64,000 nucleotides of DNA. It comes from Gordonibacter sp034932485. GTDB taxonomy: Bacteria > Actinomycetota > Coriobacteriia > Coriobacteriales > Eggerthellaceae. Location: NCBI GenBank assembly GCA_034932485.1, contig JAYFOQ010000024.1, forward strand, positions 19,155-83,154, written 5' to 3'. Both the position numbers and the translations under genes were made by a program. This document shows, piece by piece, positions 1 through 9,627 of this stretch. Position 1 is the stretch's first letter; each line of letters starts with the position of its first letter. Below the pieces are notes generated by a model. It saw nothing but the letters and a program-made list of their open reading frames with translations. It searched no databases and had not been told where the DNA came from.

Positions 1-116
1 GGGGATTGTATCTCGCTGATGACGAATTTCTCGCATCAGAAACTTCGTTGAAGCAGGGTAAAGCTGCAAAAAATACTGAGTCGTTCATGGAATCGTTTTC
101 GAACATAACGTTTTAG
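1..116 (+). CDS. C-terminal end of an unidentified gene (partial)
   Basis: The frame that reads codons at 3-5, 6-8 and so on is open from the window edge to a TAG at 114-116, giving 37 residues that end in NITF. The last base of the stop overlaps a GTG just before fdhF, which would fit close operon packing. Nothing in this short tail identifies the protein. It could be the upstream member of the formate hydrogenlyase operon, but a chance open frame of this length is also possible. Confidence 0.4.
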   Translation, partial: GLYLADDEFLASETSLKQGKAAKNTESFMESFSNITF

Positions 117-130
117 TGAGGGGTCGTCTT

Positions 131-2317
131 ATGAAAAAGCACATGACCGTATGTCCGTATTGTGGCGCCGGATGCAAGATGAATCTAATCGTAGAGAACG
201 ACGTGATTGTGGATGCTGAGCCTCTGGACGGGATAACGAACGAAGGAAATCTGTGTCTGAAGGGCCTCAGTGGGTTCGATTTCGTGAACGATACAAAGAT
301 TTTAACTCCGCGAATTCTCTATCCCATGATCAGGAGAACCAAAGGTGCCGATCTTGAGCGTGTTACTTGGGACGAGGCTCTTGATTTTACGGCGCAAAGG
401 CTCATGGATATAAAGGATCAATACGGACCGGATTCCATCATGCTCACGGGGTCGTCGCGCGGTCCGGGTAACGAAGCTAACTACGTTATGCAGAAATTCA
501 CGAGGGCATGCGTGGGTACCAATAATATTGACAACTGCGCAAGGACCTGTCATGCGCCATCAGTCATCGGCCTTATGGACACTATTGGGAGCGGTGCTAT
601 GAGCGTCAGTATCCCCGGACTCGAAGAGGCTTCCTGCATCATGTTGTTCGGATACAACCCCGCAGCCAGTCATCCGATTGTCGCCCGGAGGATTATAAAG
701 GCGCGAGAGAAGGGTGCGCGTATCATCGTATGCGATCCGCGTGTCATTGAGACGGCACGCATCGCTGATATACACCTCCAGATGAAGAATGGTTCGAATC
801 TTGCGCTTCTGAACGCAATGGCCTTCACGATTGTTGAGGAGGGCTTGGTTGACAAGGCCTTCGTTGAGAATCATACGAGGGGCTACGATGCATGGCTTGA
901 TGTTGTTATGCAATATCCTCCTGAGGCCGTGGAGGACATTGTTGGAGTTAAAGCCGAAGATATACGCGCCGCGGCGAGGGTCTATGCTACGGCGGAAACA
1001 TCAATTATCGGGTGGGGTATGGGTGTTACTCAGCAGCGACAGGGCGTGCAAACGGTCCATGCCATTGCCTCGCTTGCCTGCGTGGCGGGCAAAATTGGTA
1101 AACCTCATTGTGGCGTTGCCCCCGTGCGTGGGCAGAATAACGTGCAGGGTAGCTGCGATATGGGTATGCTCCCAAACCTGTACCCTGGATACCAAAAGGT
1201 AGAAGATGCTAAAGTGCGCGCTAAGTTCGCCAAGGCATGGAACGTTCCCATTGATAAGCTTTCCAGTAAAGAAGGTTTCAAACTTACTGATCTTCCTCAT
1301 GGCGTAAAAGAGGGTACTATCAAAGCCTTCTACAACTTTGGTGAAGACCCCTTGCAGACTGAGCCGGACTCAGCGGATATGGAAAAAACTCTCAGAGATC
1401 TTGAATTCTTCATCAGTCAGGATATTTTTATGACACAAACGTCAGCCCTTGCTGATGTAGTGTTGCCCGCAACCTCGTGGGGTGAGCACGACGGCGTCTT
1501 TACTGCATCTGATCGCACGTTTCAGCGGTTTACTGCAGCGGTACCACCGAAGGGTGAATGTAAACACGATTGGGAGATATTCCAAGAGTTGTCCACGCGT
1601 ATGGGGTATCCGATGCGTTATCGAAGTACCTTGGAGATATGGGACGAGATCCGTGAGGTTTGCCCTCAGTTTTACGGTGCCACCTACGAGAAGATGGAAG
1701 GTCTCGGCTATGCTCAGTGGCCGATACCTGATGTCGATGGTGAAGGGACTCCCGATCTGTACTTAGGAGGTTCTTTCAATACCTCCGACGGCCGGGCTTT
1801 CCTGTTTACGCATCGTTGGATTGCTCCGACCGAAAAACCCGACGATGGATACCCCCTTATTCTCTGCACTGTTCGCGAGGTGGGGCACTACTCGTGTCGT
1901 TCGATGACTGGCAACTGTAAGGTATTAGCGCAGCTTGCTGACGAGCCGGGTTACGTGCACATCAATCCGGTCGATGCGCAGAAGCGTGGCATTCGTGATG
2001 AGGAGCTGGTGTGGGTATATTCGCGGCGCGGGAAGGTAATCACGCGTGCAGCGATTGACGAGCGGATTAATCTCGGTGCTGTATACATGACCTACCAATG
2101 GTGGATCGGGAAATGCAACGATCTTACCATGCACGTTACTGACCCTCTCTCGGGAACACCGGAGGATAAGTACAGCTCCTGTGAGGTTGCATCGATAGAG
2201 GATCAAGTTTGGGCCGAGCAGCATATGGAAGTCTTGTACAACGGACTTAAAGCGCGTCTCGTCGCCGAAGCAGCGCACCAAGATGCGCCCTTGCTTGCCT
2301 ACGACGAGCTTCAGTAG
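131..2317 (+). CDS. fdhF: Formate dehydrogenase H-like catalytic subunit, cysteine form
   Basis: Cytoplasmic molybdenum/tungsten bis-MGD enzyme that oxidises formate to CO2 and passes electrons to the HyfA ferredoxin. The protein is 728 residues; E. coli FdhF is 715. Cys8, Cys11, Cys15 and Cys42 bind the 4Fe-4S cluster, followed by Lys44. The metal-ligand position in NCARTCHAPS is Cys140 followed by His141, exactly where E. coli has selenocysteine 140 and His141, so this is a Sec-independent version. No Tat signal is present, which fits a cytoplasmic FDH-H. ATG 131 is preferred over GTG 116 because GAGGGG lies about 7 bases upstream of it. It is the first gene of the hydrogenase-4 operon, as expected for a formate hydrogenlyase complex. 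Confidence 0.93.
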   Translation: MKKHMTVCPYCGAGCKMNLIVENDVIVDAEPLDGITNEGNLCLKGLSGFDFVNDTKILTPRILYPMIRRTKGADLERVTWDEALDFTAQRLMDIKDQYGPDSIMLTGSSRGPGNEANYVMQKFTRACVGTNNIDNCARTCHAPSVIGLMDTIGSGAMSVSIPGLEEASCIMLFGYNPAASHPIVARRIIKAREKGARIIVCDPRVIETARIADIHLQMKNGSNLALLNAMAFTIVEEGLVDKAFVENHTRGYDAWLDVVMQYPPEAVEDIVGVKAEDIRAAARVYATAETSIIGWGMGVTQQRQGVQTVHAIASLACVAGKIGKPHCGVAPVRGQNNVQGSCDMGMLPNLYPGYQKVEDAKVRAKFAKAWNVPIDKLSSKEGFKLTDLPHGVKEGTIKAFYNFGEDPLQTEPDSADMEKTLRDLEFFISQDIFMTQTSALADVVLPATSWGEHDGVFTASDRTFQRFTAAVPPKGECKHDWEIFQELSTRMGYPMRYRSTLEIWDEIREVCPQFYGATYEKMEGLGYAQWPIPDVDGEGTPDLYLGGSFNTSDGRAFLFTHRWIAPTEKPDDGYPLILCTVREVGHYSCRSMTGNCKVLAQLADEPGYVHINPVDAQKRGIRDEELVWVYSRRGKVITRAAIDERINLGAVYMTYQWWIGKCNDLTMHVTDPLSGTPEDKYSSCEVASIEDQVWAEQHMEVLYNGLKARLVAEAAHQDAPLLAYDELQ

Positions 2318-2347
2318 CCGTTCGTGCGTGTGAGCTTGGAGGCGAAT

Positions 2348-2944
2348 GTGAATCGTTATCTAGTCATACACCCCGATCGATGCATCGGATGTAGAACGTG
2401 TGAAGCGGCTTGTGTCGGAGTTCATAGAGAGGCAGGACTTCAAAGTGTTCCGCGCCTTACGGTTGTCGAGACGAAGCGGGTCACCGCGGCTGTCATGTGT
2501 CGTCATTGCGAAAGTGCGCCCTGTCTTGCCGTATGTCCGACTGGAGTTATCAGCCGCGTGGAGGGTGTCGTTCGTGTAGATGAGCAACGTTGTATTGGAT
2601 GCAAGATGTGCTCAATTGCCTGTCCGTATGGGGCGATGAGTCCTTCTGGAACCTCGATAGCGGGCGTCGAGGGTGTCTGTTATAAAACACCCGCGCATCC
2701 TGGCTCGTTAAGTCCGCTGCTCGCGTGGGAGATAGGTGTTGCCACATGTGCGGTGAAATGCGATCTATGCATTGGATTATCGAAGATTCCTCGCTGTGTT
2801 GATGTCTGTTTGACCGGAGCACTTACGTTGGTTGATCAGGGGGATATCGATGAGTGTGTGCGTGACAAGAAGTACCGTGCGGCGGAGGAGCTTGAGTCTG
2901 TGTCGGTCGAATGCTCGAAGGGTCGGGGATCGCAATGGGTCTGA
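2348..2944 (+). CDS. hyfA: Hydrogenase-4 / FHL ferredoxin subunit HyfA (HycB-like)
   Basis: Four-cluster ferredoxin that carries electrons from FdhF to the membrane hydrogenase. Cys motifs for four 4Fe-4S clusters are visible: CIGCRTCEAAC, CRHCESAPCLAVCP, CIGCKMCSIACPYG, and a pair CDLC plus CVDVC near the C-terminus. At 198 residues it matches HycB/HyfA, and the beginning NRYLVIHPDRCIGC fits that family closely. The GTG at 2348 is chosen because GGAGG lies at 2338-2342; an upstream GTG at 2324 would add eight residues without an obvious ribosome site. The 3' end overlaps hyfB by 10 bases. Confidence 0.9.
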   Translation: MNRYLVIHPDRCIGCRTCEAACVGVHREAGLQSVPRLTVVETKRVTAAVMCRHCESAPCLAVCPTGVISRVEGVVRVDEQRCIGCKMCSIACPYGAMSPSGTSIAGVEGVCYKTPAHPGSLSPLLAWEIGVATCAVKCDLCIGLSKIPRCVDVCLTGALTLVDQGDIDECVRDKKYRAAEELESVSVECSKGRGSQWV

Positions 2945-4962
2945 CATTGTTATGGGGGGCTGGTGCCTTTTCGGTCGTGGGTGCGTTTCTTTCGCTTGTG
3001 CTGTATTGTCGAGAAAGTGCCGTCAAGATCGTTTCGTGTTTTTGCGGTATTGCGTCATCGGTCCTAGCTCTCGGTTTCGGACTGTTGTCGATATTTGGTC
3101 CGACGTGCATATTTAGGATGGCAAGCCCATTCGGTTTCGCTGATTTTTCGGTTTCAGTCAATCCCTTGTCAGGACTGCTGGTAGCGGTGATTTCTGTTTT
3201 GGCGGTTGCGGCGTGGATATACGGGCTTTCGTACTTCGACGAGTACCGGGGCCGCGCCATCGGGAAGATCGGATTCTATCTGAATCTGTTCGTGATATCC
3301 ATGATTTTTGTGGTGGTGGTCGATAACGCATTTTGGTTCCTTGTATTTTTCGAACTTATGTCGTTGACCTCGTACTTTCTCGTGGTGCTTGACCGTTCAA
3401 AGCAGTCGCAACGAGGTGGATTTGTATATTTTGTCATGGCTCATGTCGGGTTTTTTATGATCATGGTGGCCTTTCTCATTATGGCGAGCGCCACGCAGGG
3501 GAGCTTTGAATTCTCTGATTTCCGGACAGTTTCCTTAGGGCCTGTGGCGGCATCCGTCGTGTTCTTGCTTGCATTTCTCGGGTTTGGCATTAAGGCAGGA
3601 ATGGTTCCGTTCCATTCATGGCTTCCCCTTGCTCATCCCGAAGCACCCTCGAACGTTTCCGCCCTTATGTCGGGCGGTATGGTTAAGATCGGTATTTTCG
3701 GTATCGTGAAGGTTTGCTTTGATTTGCTCGGGGTGTCGGGAAGTCAGGTGTGGTGGGGTTTTGTTGTCATGGTGTTCGGTGCTGTGTCGGCGGTGTTCGG
3801 TATCGCTTACGCGGTTGCAGAGCGGGATATTAAGAAAACTCTCGCCTACTGCTCGGTGGAGAACGTCGGCATCATTCTTGTCGGTGTCGGAACGGCGATC
3901 GTCGGTACAGCTCTTAATGAGCCGGCAGTTGCTGCGCTGGGACTTTTGGCAGGATTATATCATTTGGTTAATCATGCAATGTTTAAAGGTGCGTTGTTCT
4001 TGGGTGCTGGTTCTGTCATCTTTCGCACTCACACTCGCTCCCTTGATGCGATGGGGGGCCTTGCTCGCAGAATGCCTTGGACAGCCGCGGCGTTTCTCGT
4101 AGCATCAGTTGCTATCTGTGCAATACCTCCTTTGAACGGGTTCGCTTCGGAGTGGATTACCTACCAGTCGCTGCTCAGTATTTCGCTTGAAGCAGCACCT
4201 TTTGTGAAGACGGTCGCTGTTTTGGCGGCAGCATCGCTCGCGATCTCAGGTGCCTTGGCTATCGTATGTTTCGTCAAAGCGTACGGTGTCGCTTTTTCTG
4301 GTGCCCCTCGATCAGAGAAGGCGCGGGCCGCGCGCGAAGTGCCCCCTGCCATGGTCGTAGCAAGCGTATCGCTTGCCATGTTATGCATCGGCCTCGGAAT
4401 CGGGGCAGCTTGGGTTGCTCCTGTGATCTATGACATCGCAGTTTCTGTCATAGGTATTGCGGGCGGGAGTGGCGCGGTGGCAGTCGGATCGGAACTCGTG
4501 AATCCCTTAACGGGGACAGGAGTATCCTTGATTCTCATTGCTGTGCTGCTCGTGCTGATCGCTCTTTTGCTCGCAGGTCTGCGATCGCTGTTCCGACGCA
4601 AGGCGGGTATCGGTCTGAGGGAAGAACCTTGGGACTGTGGCTACCTTCCCGAATCGGAGATGCCCGCGGCAACGACGTCCTTCTCATCTGCGGTGCGGAT
4701 GTTCTTCGAGGCGCTATACCGGGCGCGAGAGGTTGTCTCCGCCCAAAAGATCAAGGTTCAATGTTTGTACGGGAACCTTGTCAAAGGGATCGCGCGAGTT
4801 GAGCCGCTGTCCGACCGCTATTTAGTCGACGGCGTAATCAAGGCAGTTGATAGGTTGAGCGCTCTGACTCAGAGAGTTGAAGGCGGCGACTACCGCGTCT
4901 ACATATCCTACGTCGTCGCTGCGCTTGTCTTCTTTCTCATACTGACCGTCGTGATCGGATAA
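2935..4962 (+). CDS. hyfB: Hydrogenase-4 membrane subunit HyfB (ND5/antiporter-like)
   Basis: Large polytopic membrane protein of 675 residues (E. coli HyfB is 672) of the Mrp-antiporter/NuoL family, expected to take part in ion pumping by the hydrogenase. The family signature KAGMVPFHSWLPLAHPEAPS is present, followed by a GGMVKIG helix and a second conserved region VNHAMFKGALFLGAGSV. The C-terminal 130 residues are largely soluble before a final membrane segment, as in HyfB/HycC. Start ATG 2935 lies inside the end of hyfA and has GGGGA just upstream; ATG 2911 is an alternative that adds eight residues. Translational coupling with hyfA is likely. Confidence 0.9.
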   Translation: MGLTLLWGAGAFSVVGAFLSLVLYCRESAVKIVSCFCGIASSVLALGFGLLSIFGPTCIFRMASPFGFADFSVSVNPLSGLLVAVISVLAVAAWIYGLSYFDEYRGRAIGKIGFYLNLFVISMIFVVVVDNAFWFLVFFELMSLTSYFLVVLDRSKQSQRGGFVYFVMAHVGFFMIMVAFLIMASATQGSFEFSDFRTVSLGPVAASVVFLLAFLGFGIKAGMVPFHSWLPLAHPEAPSNVSALMSGGMVKIGIFGIVKVCFDLLGVSGSQVWWGFVVMVFGAVSAVFGIAYAVAERDIKKTLAYCSVENVGIILVGVGTAIVGTALNEPAVAALGLLAGLYHLVNHAMFKGALFLGAGSVIFRTHTRSLDAMGGLARRMPWTAAAFLVASVAICAIPPLNGFASEWITYQSLLSISLEAAPFVKTVAVLAAASLAISGALAIVCFVKAYGVAFSGAPRSEKARAAREVPPAMVVASVSLAMLCIGLGIGAAWVAPVIYDIAVSVIGIAGGSGAVAVGSELVNPLTGTGVSLILIAVLLVLIALLLAGLRSLFRRKAGIGLREEPWDCGYLPESEMPAATTSFSSAVRMFFEALYRAREVVSAQKIKVQCLYGNLVKGIARVEPLSDRYLVDGVIKAVDRLSALTQRVEGGDYRVYISYVVAALVFFLILTVVIG

Positions 4963-4974
4963 GAGGGGGAAACC

Positions 4975-5904
4975 ATGAATGAGATAGTGCTAGCAATCAT
5001 ACAACCCGTACTCTTGGTGACCGCCGCCCCGCTTTTCTCGGGAGTGAGCAGAGTCCTGCGTGCAAAAATGCACACGAGGAAGGGTCCGAGTGTTTTTCAA
5101 GACTACTACGATATTATCAAACTGTTCAAGCGGGAGGATGTGCGTACGCGGGATTCGGGGGTACCCTTTCGGATCATGCCGGTGCTTTTCTTGGCAACCG
5201 TCCTACTCCTTGCTATGGGGATGCCGATGATCACGCGGTTCTGCCCTATACCAGCGCTCGGCGACTTCATCGTAGTCGTGTACCTGCTTGCCTTGCCACG
5301 TTTTTTCTTTGCCCTATCGTCTATTGATAGCTCAGGGTCGTATCCGGGCGTCGGCGGCATCAGAGAGCTACTTGCCAGCACCCTAATCGAGCCCTCGATG
5401 ATTATCGCGCTGTTCTCCGTGGCGATTGCCACGGGATGCTCCAACATTGGAGCTATGGGTGACGCCCTTTCATCTCTTTCTTTTACTTCTCCTATTGCGA
5501 TGGTCGTCGCAGCGTTTGCGTTCTGTATAGCTTGCTACATGGAGCTTGGCAAGCTGCCTTATGACGTTGCGGAAGCTGAGCAGGAACTACAGGAAGGTCC
5601 TTTGGCTGAGTATTCGGGCCCTTCGCTTGCCATGATCAAGTTGGCGATGTCGCTCAAACAGATCATTGTGATTAGCATGCTCCTCGCCATCTTTTTTCCT
5701 CTCGGCAGCGCTGTTGATATGGCGCCAGCTTCACTGGCGGTGGGTTTGCTCGTCTTTTGCGTGAAAGTGTCAGTCGTATTCACCCTATGCGCTTTGATAG
5801 AAAACACGGTTGCACGCGTGCGGTTCAGGCTGCTTTCGCAGCATACGTGGATGGTGGTAGGCTGCTCTGTCCTGTCGCTTGCGTTCCTCGTCATGGGTAT
5901 CTAG
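4975..5904 (+). CDS. hyfC: Hydrogenase-4 membrane subunit HyfC (NuoH-like)
   Basis: Membrane anchor of 309 residues, homologous to HycD/HyfC and NuoH of complex I, which connects the hydrophilic hydrogenase arm to the antiporter-like subunits. Recognisable are the N-terminal segment with GVSRVLRAKMHTRKGPSVFQ, the Glu-rich loop ELGKLPYDVAEAEQELQEGP after a central helix, and about eight hydrophobic segments. A strong AGAGGGGG ribosome site precedes ATG 4975. It lies 12 bases after hyfB and is immediately followed by hyfD. Confidence 0.92.
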   Translation: MNEIVLAIIQPVLLVTAAPLFSGVSRVLRAKMHTRKGPSVFQDYYDIIKLFKREDVRTRDSGVPFRIMPVLFLATVLLLAMGMPMITRFCPIPALGDFIVVVYLLALPRFFFALSSIDSSGSYPGVGGIRELLASTLIEPSMIIALFSVAIATGCSNIGAMGDALSSLSFTSPIAMVVAAFAFCIACYMELGKLPYDVAEAEQELQEGPLAEYSGPSLAMIKLAMSLKQIIVISMLLAIFFPLGSAVDMAPASLAVGLLVFCVKVSVVFTLCALIENTVARVRFRLLSQHTWMVVGCSVLSLAFLVMGI

Positions 5905-5922
5905 GTGGAAGGGGGGATTGGG

Positions 5923-7380
5923 ATGTATTCAGAGATTGAAGTGGCGGTTTTTCCTCTTCTGGCGATTCTGGTGCCTTTTGTTGGCACGTTGCTGATTCTG
6001 GCGCTGCCACGCAAGGTTGCGCGATGGGTCTGTGCGGTTGCTGCTGGCATTTCATTGCTCGCGTGTTTGTCTGCTGCTGCGCTCTATGCGCAGGGGGGCA
6101 TGCAGGCGTTGTCGGTGTCGTGTGTGTCGCTGGGTTCTGTGGTTGCGTTTGGTTTTACCATCGACGGGATGAGCACACTTTTGTCTTCAGCGTTCGTTGG
6201 TATTGGTTTTTTGGTGACGGTGTACTCGTTCGCCTATCTCAACAAGGGAAATCGTGAGCATCCTGACGAACATAGAAAGCGCTTCTATGCAGTCTTCATT
6301 GCCTTTATTGGCGCGATGGCTGGTCTTGTTTTTAGCTCGACAATTCTTGGGCAGCTCGTGTTCTTCGAAATAACCGGCGCTTGTTCGTGGTCGCTTATTG
6401 GCTATTACAACAACGACACTTCGAGGAAGTCGGCGATGAAGGCGCTCATTATCACACATATTGCTTCGCTGGGTCTCTATTGCGCCGCTGCCGTGCTGTT
6501 TCTTCAGACCGGATCCTTCGAGCTTCAGGCGATCGCACAGCTCGGCGAAGGGTGGAAAGCCTTTGTCCTCATTGCGATCCTTGTGGCCGCATGGGGCAAA
6601 TCGGCTCAGCTTCCGTTCTACATGTGGCTTCCTTCGGCCATGGAGGCTCCGACTCCTGTTTCGGCGTATCTGCATGGAGCGTCAATGGTGAAGGTGGGCG
6701 TGTACATCTTCGCACGCGCCCTTCTGTGCGCGGGGCCCGTGCCCGTCGAGGTCGGCTGGGTCGTGGTTGTGGGTGCTATTGTAACCATGGTATTTAGTTT
6801 CCTTATGTACTTGCCACAAAAAGATATCAAGCGTCTCTTAGCCTATTCGACTATCGCGCAGCTCTCCTATATGTTTCTTGGTTTTGGTTTCGCTATCTTC
6901 GGCTCGCAGCTTGCTTTACAGGGCGGCGTGGCCCATATTTTCAACCATGCGTTCGCTAAGACCCTGTTCTTCCTTGTAGCGGGTGCTTTGAGCTACACCA
7001 TGGGCACGCGGCTACTCACGAAATTCAGGGGACTCTCGTCGAAAATGCCGCTGTTGGCAATGGCATTCGCTTTCGGTGCCCTCGCGATTGGTGGGCTTCC
7101 TCCCTTTGGACCGTTCTTCAGTAAATTCATGATACTCGCAGGCGGGTTCGAGGTTTCATCGCAAAGCGTATTGCTTTTGGTGATCGTGATTGTTGCCATT
7201 ATTGAGTCGCTCTGCTCGTTCGCGTGGTTCTTGAAATGGATGGGTTCGGTTGTTTCAGGGACGCCATCCGAGACGGTCGCGGATGCACGGCCGCTTCCGA
7301 AGCCTATGGCGGTGGTGTTCATCGTGCTTATGGTTATGACGGTCTGCTCTGGGTTCATTGCAGTAGCTTGGTTGAGTTAG
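5923..7380 (+). CDS. hyfD: Hydrogenase-4 membrane subunit HyfD (antiporter-like)
   Basis: Polytopic Mrp/NuoLMN-family subunit of 485 residues (E. coli HyfD is 479). It carries KSAQLPFYMWLPSAMEAPTP and HGASMVKVG, and the second conserved stretch FNHAFAKTLFFLVAGALS. Presence of HyfD in addition to HyfB and HyfF marks the operon as hydrogenase-4 (Hyf) rather than the shorter Hyc type. ATG 5923 is preceded by GGAAGGGGGG at 5907-5916; an in-frame GTG at 5905 directly after the hyfC stop is less likely. Confidence 0.9.
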   Translation: MYSEIEVAVFPLLAILVPFVGTLLILALPRKVARWVCAVAAGISLLACLSAAALYAQGGMQALSVSCVSLGSVVAFGFTIDGMSTLLSSAFVGIGFLVTVYSFAYLNKGNREHPDEHRKRFYAVFIAFIGAMAGLVFSSTILGQLVFFEITGACSWSLIGYYNNDTSRKSAMKALIITHIASLGLYCAAAVLFLQTGSFELQAIAQLGEGWKAFVLIAILVAAWGKSAQLPFYMWLPSAMEAPTPVSAYLHGASMVKVGVYIFARALLCAGPVPVEVGWVVVVGAIVTMVFSFLMYLPQKDIKRLLAYSTIAQLSYMFLGFGFAIFGSQLALQGGVAHIFNHAFAKTLFFLVAGALSYTMGTRLLTKFRGLSSKMPLLAMAFAFGALAIGGLPPFGPFFSKFMILAGGFEVSSQSVLLLVIVIVAIIESLCSFAWFLKWMGSVVSGTPSETVADARPLPKPMAVVFIVLMVMTVCSGFIAVAWLS

Positions 7381-7391
7381 GGGGATGAGTC

Positions 7392-8045
7392 ATGTCTGCA
7401 TTTGCTTGGGTCAATGCTTTAGGAGGCTTACTCATTGTCACCTCGACGATGGTGGTTCTCGCTCGGTCGGTAAAAAGGTCAGCGATTCTTTATGCAGTGC
7501 AATCTTTTGTTCTTGTATTACTTCTCGTGTCGCTCGCGTTTGCGACCGATTCTGAGGTGCTATTTATGTGGTCCGCCTCGGCCTTTGTGACCAAGGTTGT
7601 TCTCGTTCCTGGGATGCTATTGTTTTTGCAGCGGAAGCTCGGCGCCGATTCGCAGGATCTCGGCGAGCGTCTTTCCCCCTTTAAGAGTATCACGCTCATA
7701 GCTATAGAAGTGCTGATTTGTTTTGCGGCGGTACAGGGTATCGATTTGTACACTGCTGTCGAAGTAAAGCCGGCGCTTGCCATCTCGCTTGCTCACTTCT
7801 TCATCGGATTAACGTGCATTGTCTCACAGCGTAACATCGTAAAGCAGATATTCGGTTATTGCCTGATGGAGAACGGCTCGCATGTGACGCTGGCGCTCCT
7901 TGCGCCTCAGGCGCCCGAGCTCGTGGAGATTGGCATCGCGACCGACGCTATCTTTGCGGTTCTGATCATGGTTCTCATGGTGCTGCGAATATATAAGACC
8001 ACGAAAACGCTTGATACACGCGACCTCATGGAACTGAAGGGGTAG
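7392..8045 (+). CDS. hyfE: Hydrogenase-4 membrane subunit HyfE
   Basis: Membrane protein of 217 residues (E. coli HyfE is 216) found only in hydrogenase-4-type complexes; its C-terminal half resembles NuoK. Six or seven hydrophobic segments are visible. The C-terminal half contains GLTCIVSQRNIVKQIFGYCL and MENGSHVTLALLAPQAPELV, typical of the family. A GGGGG ribosome site precedes ATG 7392, 11 bases after hyfD, and hyfF begins three bases after its stop. Confidence 0.9.
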   Translation: MSAFAWVNALGGLLIVTSTMVVLARSVKRSAILYAVQSFVLVLLLVSLAFATDSEVLFMWSASAFVTKVVLVPGMLLFLQRKLGADSQDLGERLSPFKSITLIAIEVLICFAAVQGIDLYTAVEVKPALAISLAHFFIGLTCIVSQRNIVKQIFGYCLMENGSHVTLALLAPQAPELVEIGIATDAIFAVLIMVLMVLRIYKTTKTLDTRDLMELKG

Positions 8046-8048
8046 AAC

Positions 8049-9617
8049 ATGGATATTTCTAGCTTGCTGTTGACTACGATGGCGACGCCGCTTGTCGCCT
8101 GCCTACTGATAGCGGTGTTACCCTTGAAGCTGCCCCGCGTGGTGTTCGAATCGATACATGTTGTATCGATTGCGCTGACGTTTCTGATGAGTCTATTTAT
8201 TGTTGTTTCCGTGTTCCAGAGCGGTAACTCAGTGGAAGCTATGGAGGCATGGTTCCAGGTCGATGCGCTCGGTGCGATCTTTTTAGGACTTGTGGGTACG
8301 GTTGCTCTCCTGACGGGCATCTGCTCGGTTTCCTACCTTCGCTTCGACAGTAAAGAGGGAAGACTCGACGTTTCTCAAGTGAAGCGCTTCTATGCGTTTT
8401 TTAGCTTGTTTGTTTTTACGATGCTTTTGGTGGTGACGTCGAATAACGTAATCATGATGTGGGTGGCTATTGAGGCGACAACCCTTTCGACCGTGTTCTT
8501 GGTGGGTTCATATAACACCAAGGTTTCACTTGAGGCGGCATGGAAGTACCTTATCGTCTGTACGGCGGGCGTTGCTTTTGGGTTGTATGGTACGCTGCTC
8601 GTCTATGCTAACGCAGCCGATATTATGGCCGATCCGCATCAAGCGGTATTTTGGACATCGCTCGTACCGTATGCCACTCAGTTTGACGCCACTCTCCTTA
8701 GGATAGCCTTTGTGTTCGCAGCGATCGGGTTTGGCACTAAGGCTGGCTTGTTCCCCATGCATACCTGGATGCCCGATGCCTATTCTCAGGCGCCAAGTCC
8801 CCTGTCGGGTCTGATGTCGGGTGCGCTCGCCAAGTGTGCGATGCTTGTTCTGATCAGGTTCTATGTTCTTGCTGTCCAGGCGGTCGGATCCGAGTTCCCC
8901 CAGACGGTTATGCTTATATTAGGTGCTGCTTCGATTATTTTTGGTGCATTCGCACTTTTCTCGCAATCTGATTTCAAGCGCAAGCTTGCGTACAGTTCGT
9001 GCGAGAACATAGGTATTGTTGCGTTGTGTCTTGGGTTTGGGGGCCCGCTTGGCATTGCTGCGGCACTGTTCCATTGTATATTCCACGGTCTGGCAAAGGC
9101 GCTCCTGTTCTGTCTGTCGGGTAACGTGATCATGAAGTTCAAGACGAGCAACCTCCAAAAAGTTGTCGGCATAGTACAGGTGGCACCTCTCACGGCAGTC
9201 TTGCTTGGTGCTGGTTTGTTTGCCCTCTCAGGATTCCCCCCGTTTGCGTTGTTCTTGAGCGAGGTGTTGACGGTGATAGCGGGAATATACGCAGGATATC
9301 TTTGGCTCGTCATTCCGATATGCCTAGCTCTGACGGTCGTAATAGCCGCGTTTAGTCTTGTATTTCTGCGCTCGGTGTTGGGAGGAGCACCTGATTTTGT
9401 TAAGAAAGGGGACGTCGGTGCAGCAATGCTTATTCCTGAAATCGCGCTTATTGCTTTGCTGCTGTGGTTCGGTGTCGCTTTGCCGGCGCCGGTGATAAGC
9501 GGAGTCGGGGCGGCCACGGCGATAGTTATGCAGGAGGACTCATCTCATCTGTACGAGGTGCCGCTCTTAGGCAAGGCTCTTCATGCGGCTGATACGGCTG
9601 CACAACCGATCGAATAA
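8049..9617 (+). CDS. hyfF: Hydrogenase-4 membrane subunit HyfF (antiporter-like)
   Basis: Third antiporter-like subunit, 522 residues (E. coli HyfF is 526). Typical family features are the TKAGLFPMHTWMPDAYSQAP helix region followed by LSGLMSG, and FHCIFHGLAKALLFCLSGNV in the second half. With HyfB and HyfD this gives three putative ion-translocating subunits, so the complex is likely to conserve energy as a proton or sodium gradient. AAGGGG precedes ATG 8049. The stop at 9617 overlaps the ribosome site of hyfG. Confidence 0.9.
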   Translation: MDISSLLLTTMATPLVACLLIAVLPLKLPRVVFESIHVVSIALTFLMSLFIVVSVFQSGNSVEAMEAWFQVDALGAIFLGLVGTVALLTGICSVSYLRFDSKEGRLDVSQVKRFYAFFSLFVFTMLLVVTSNNVIMMWVAIEATTLSTVFLVGSYNTKVSLEAAWKYLIVCTAGVAFGLYGTLLVYANAADIMADPHQAVFWTSLVPYATQFDATLLRIAFVFAAIGFGTKAGLFPMHTWMPDAYSQAPSPLSGLMSGALAKCAMLVLIRFYVLAVQAVGSEFPQTVMLILGAASIIFGAFALFSQSDFKRKLAYSSCENIGIVALCLGFGGPLGIAAALFHCIFHGLAKALLFCLSGNVIMKFKTSNLQKVVGIVQVAPLTAVLLGAGLFALSGFPPFALFLSEVLTVIAGIYAGYLWLVIPICLALTVVIAAFSLVFLRSVLGGAPDFVKKGDVGAAMLIPEIALIALLLWFGVALPAPVISGVGAATAIVMQEDSSHLYEVPLLGKALHAADTAAQPIE

Positions 9618-9627
9618 GGAGGCGCTT

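Noticed and set aside
131..2317. Selenocysteine at the FdhF active site
   Set aside because: The ligand position is a normal Cys codon (Cys140); no in-frame TGA is present.
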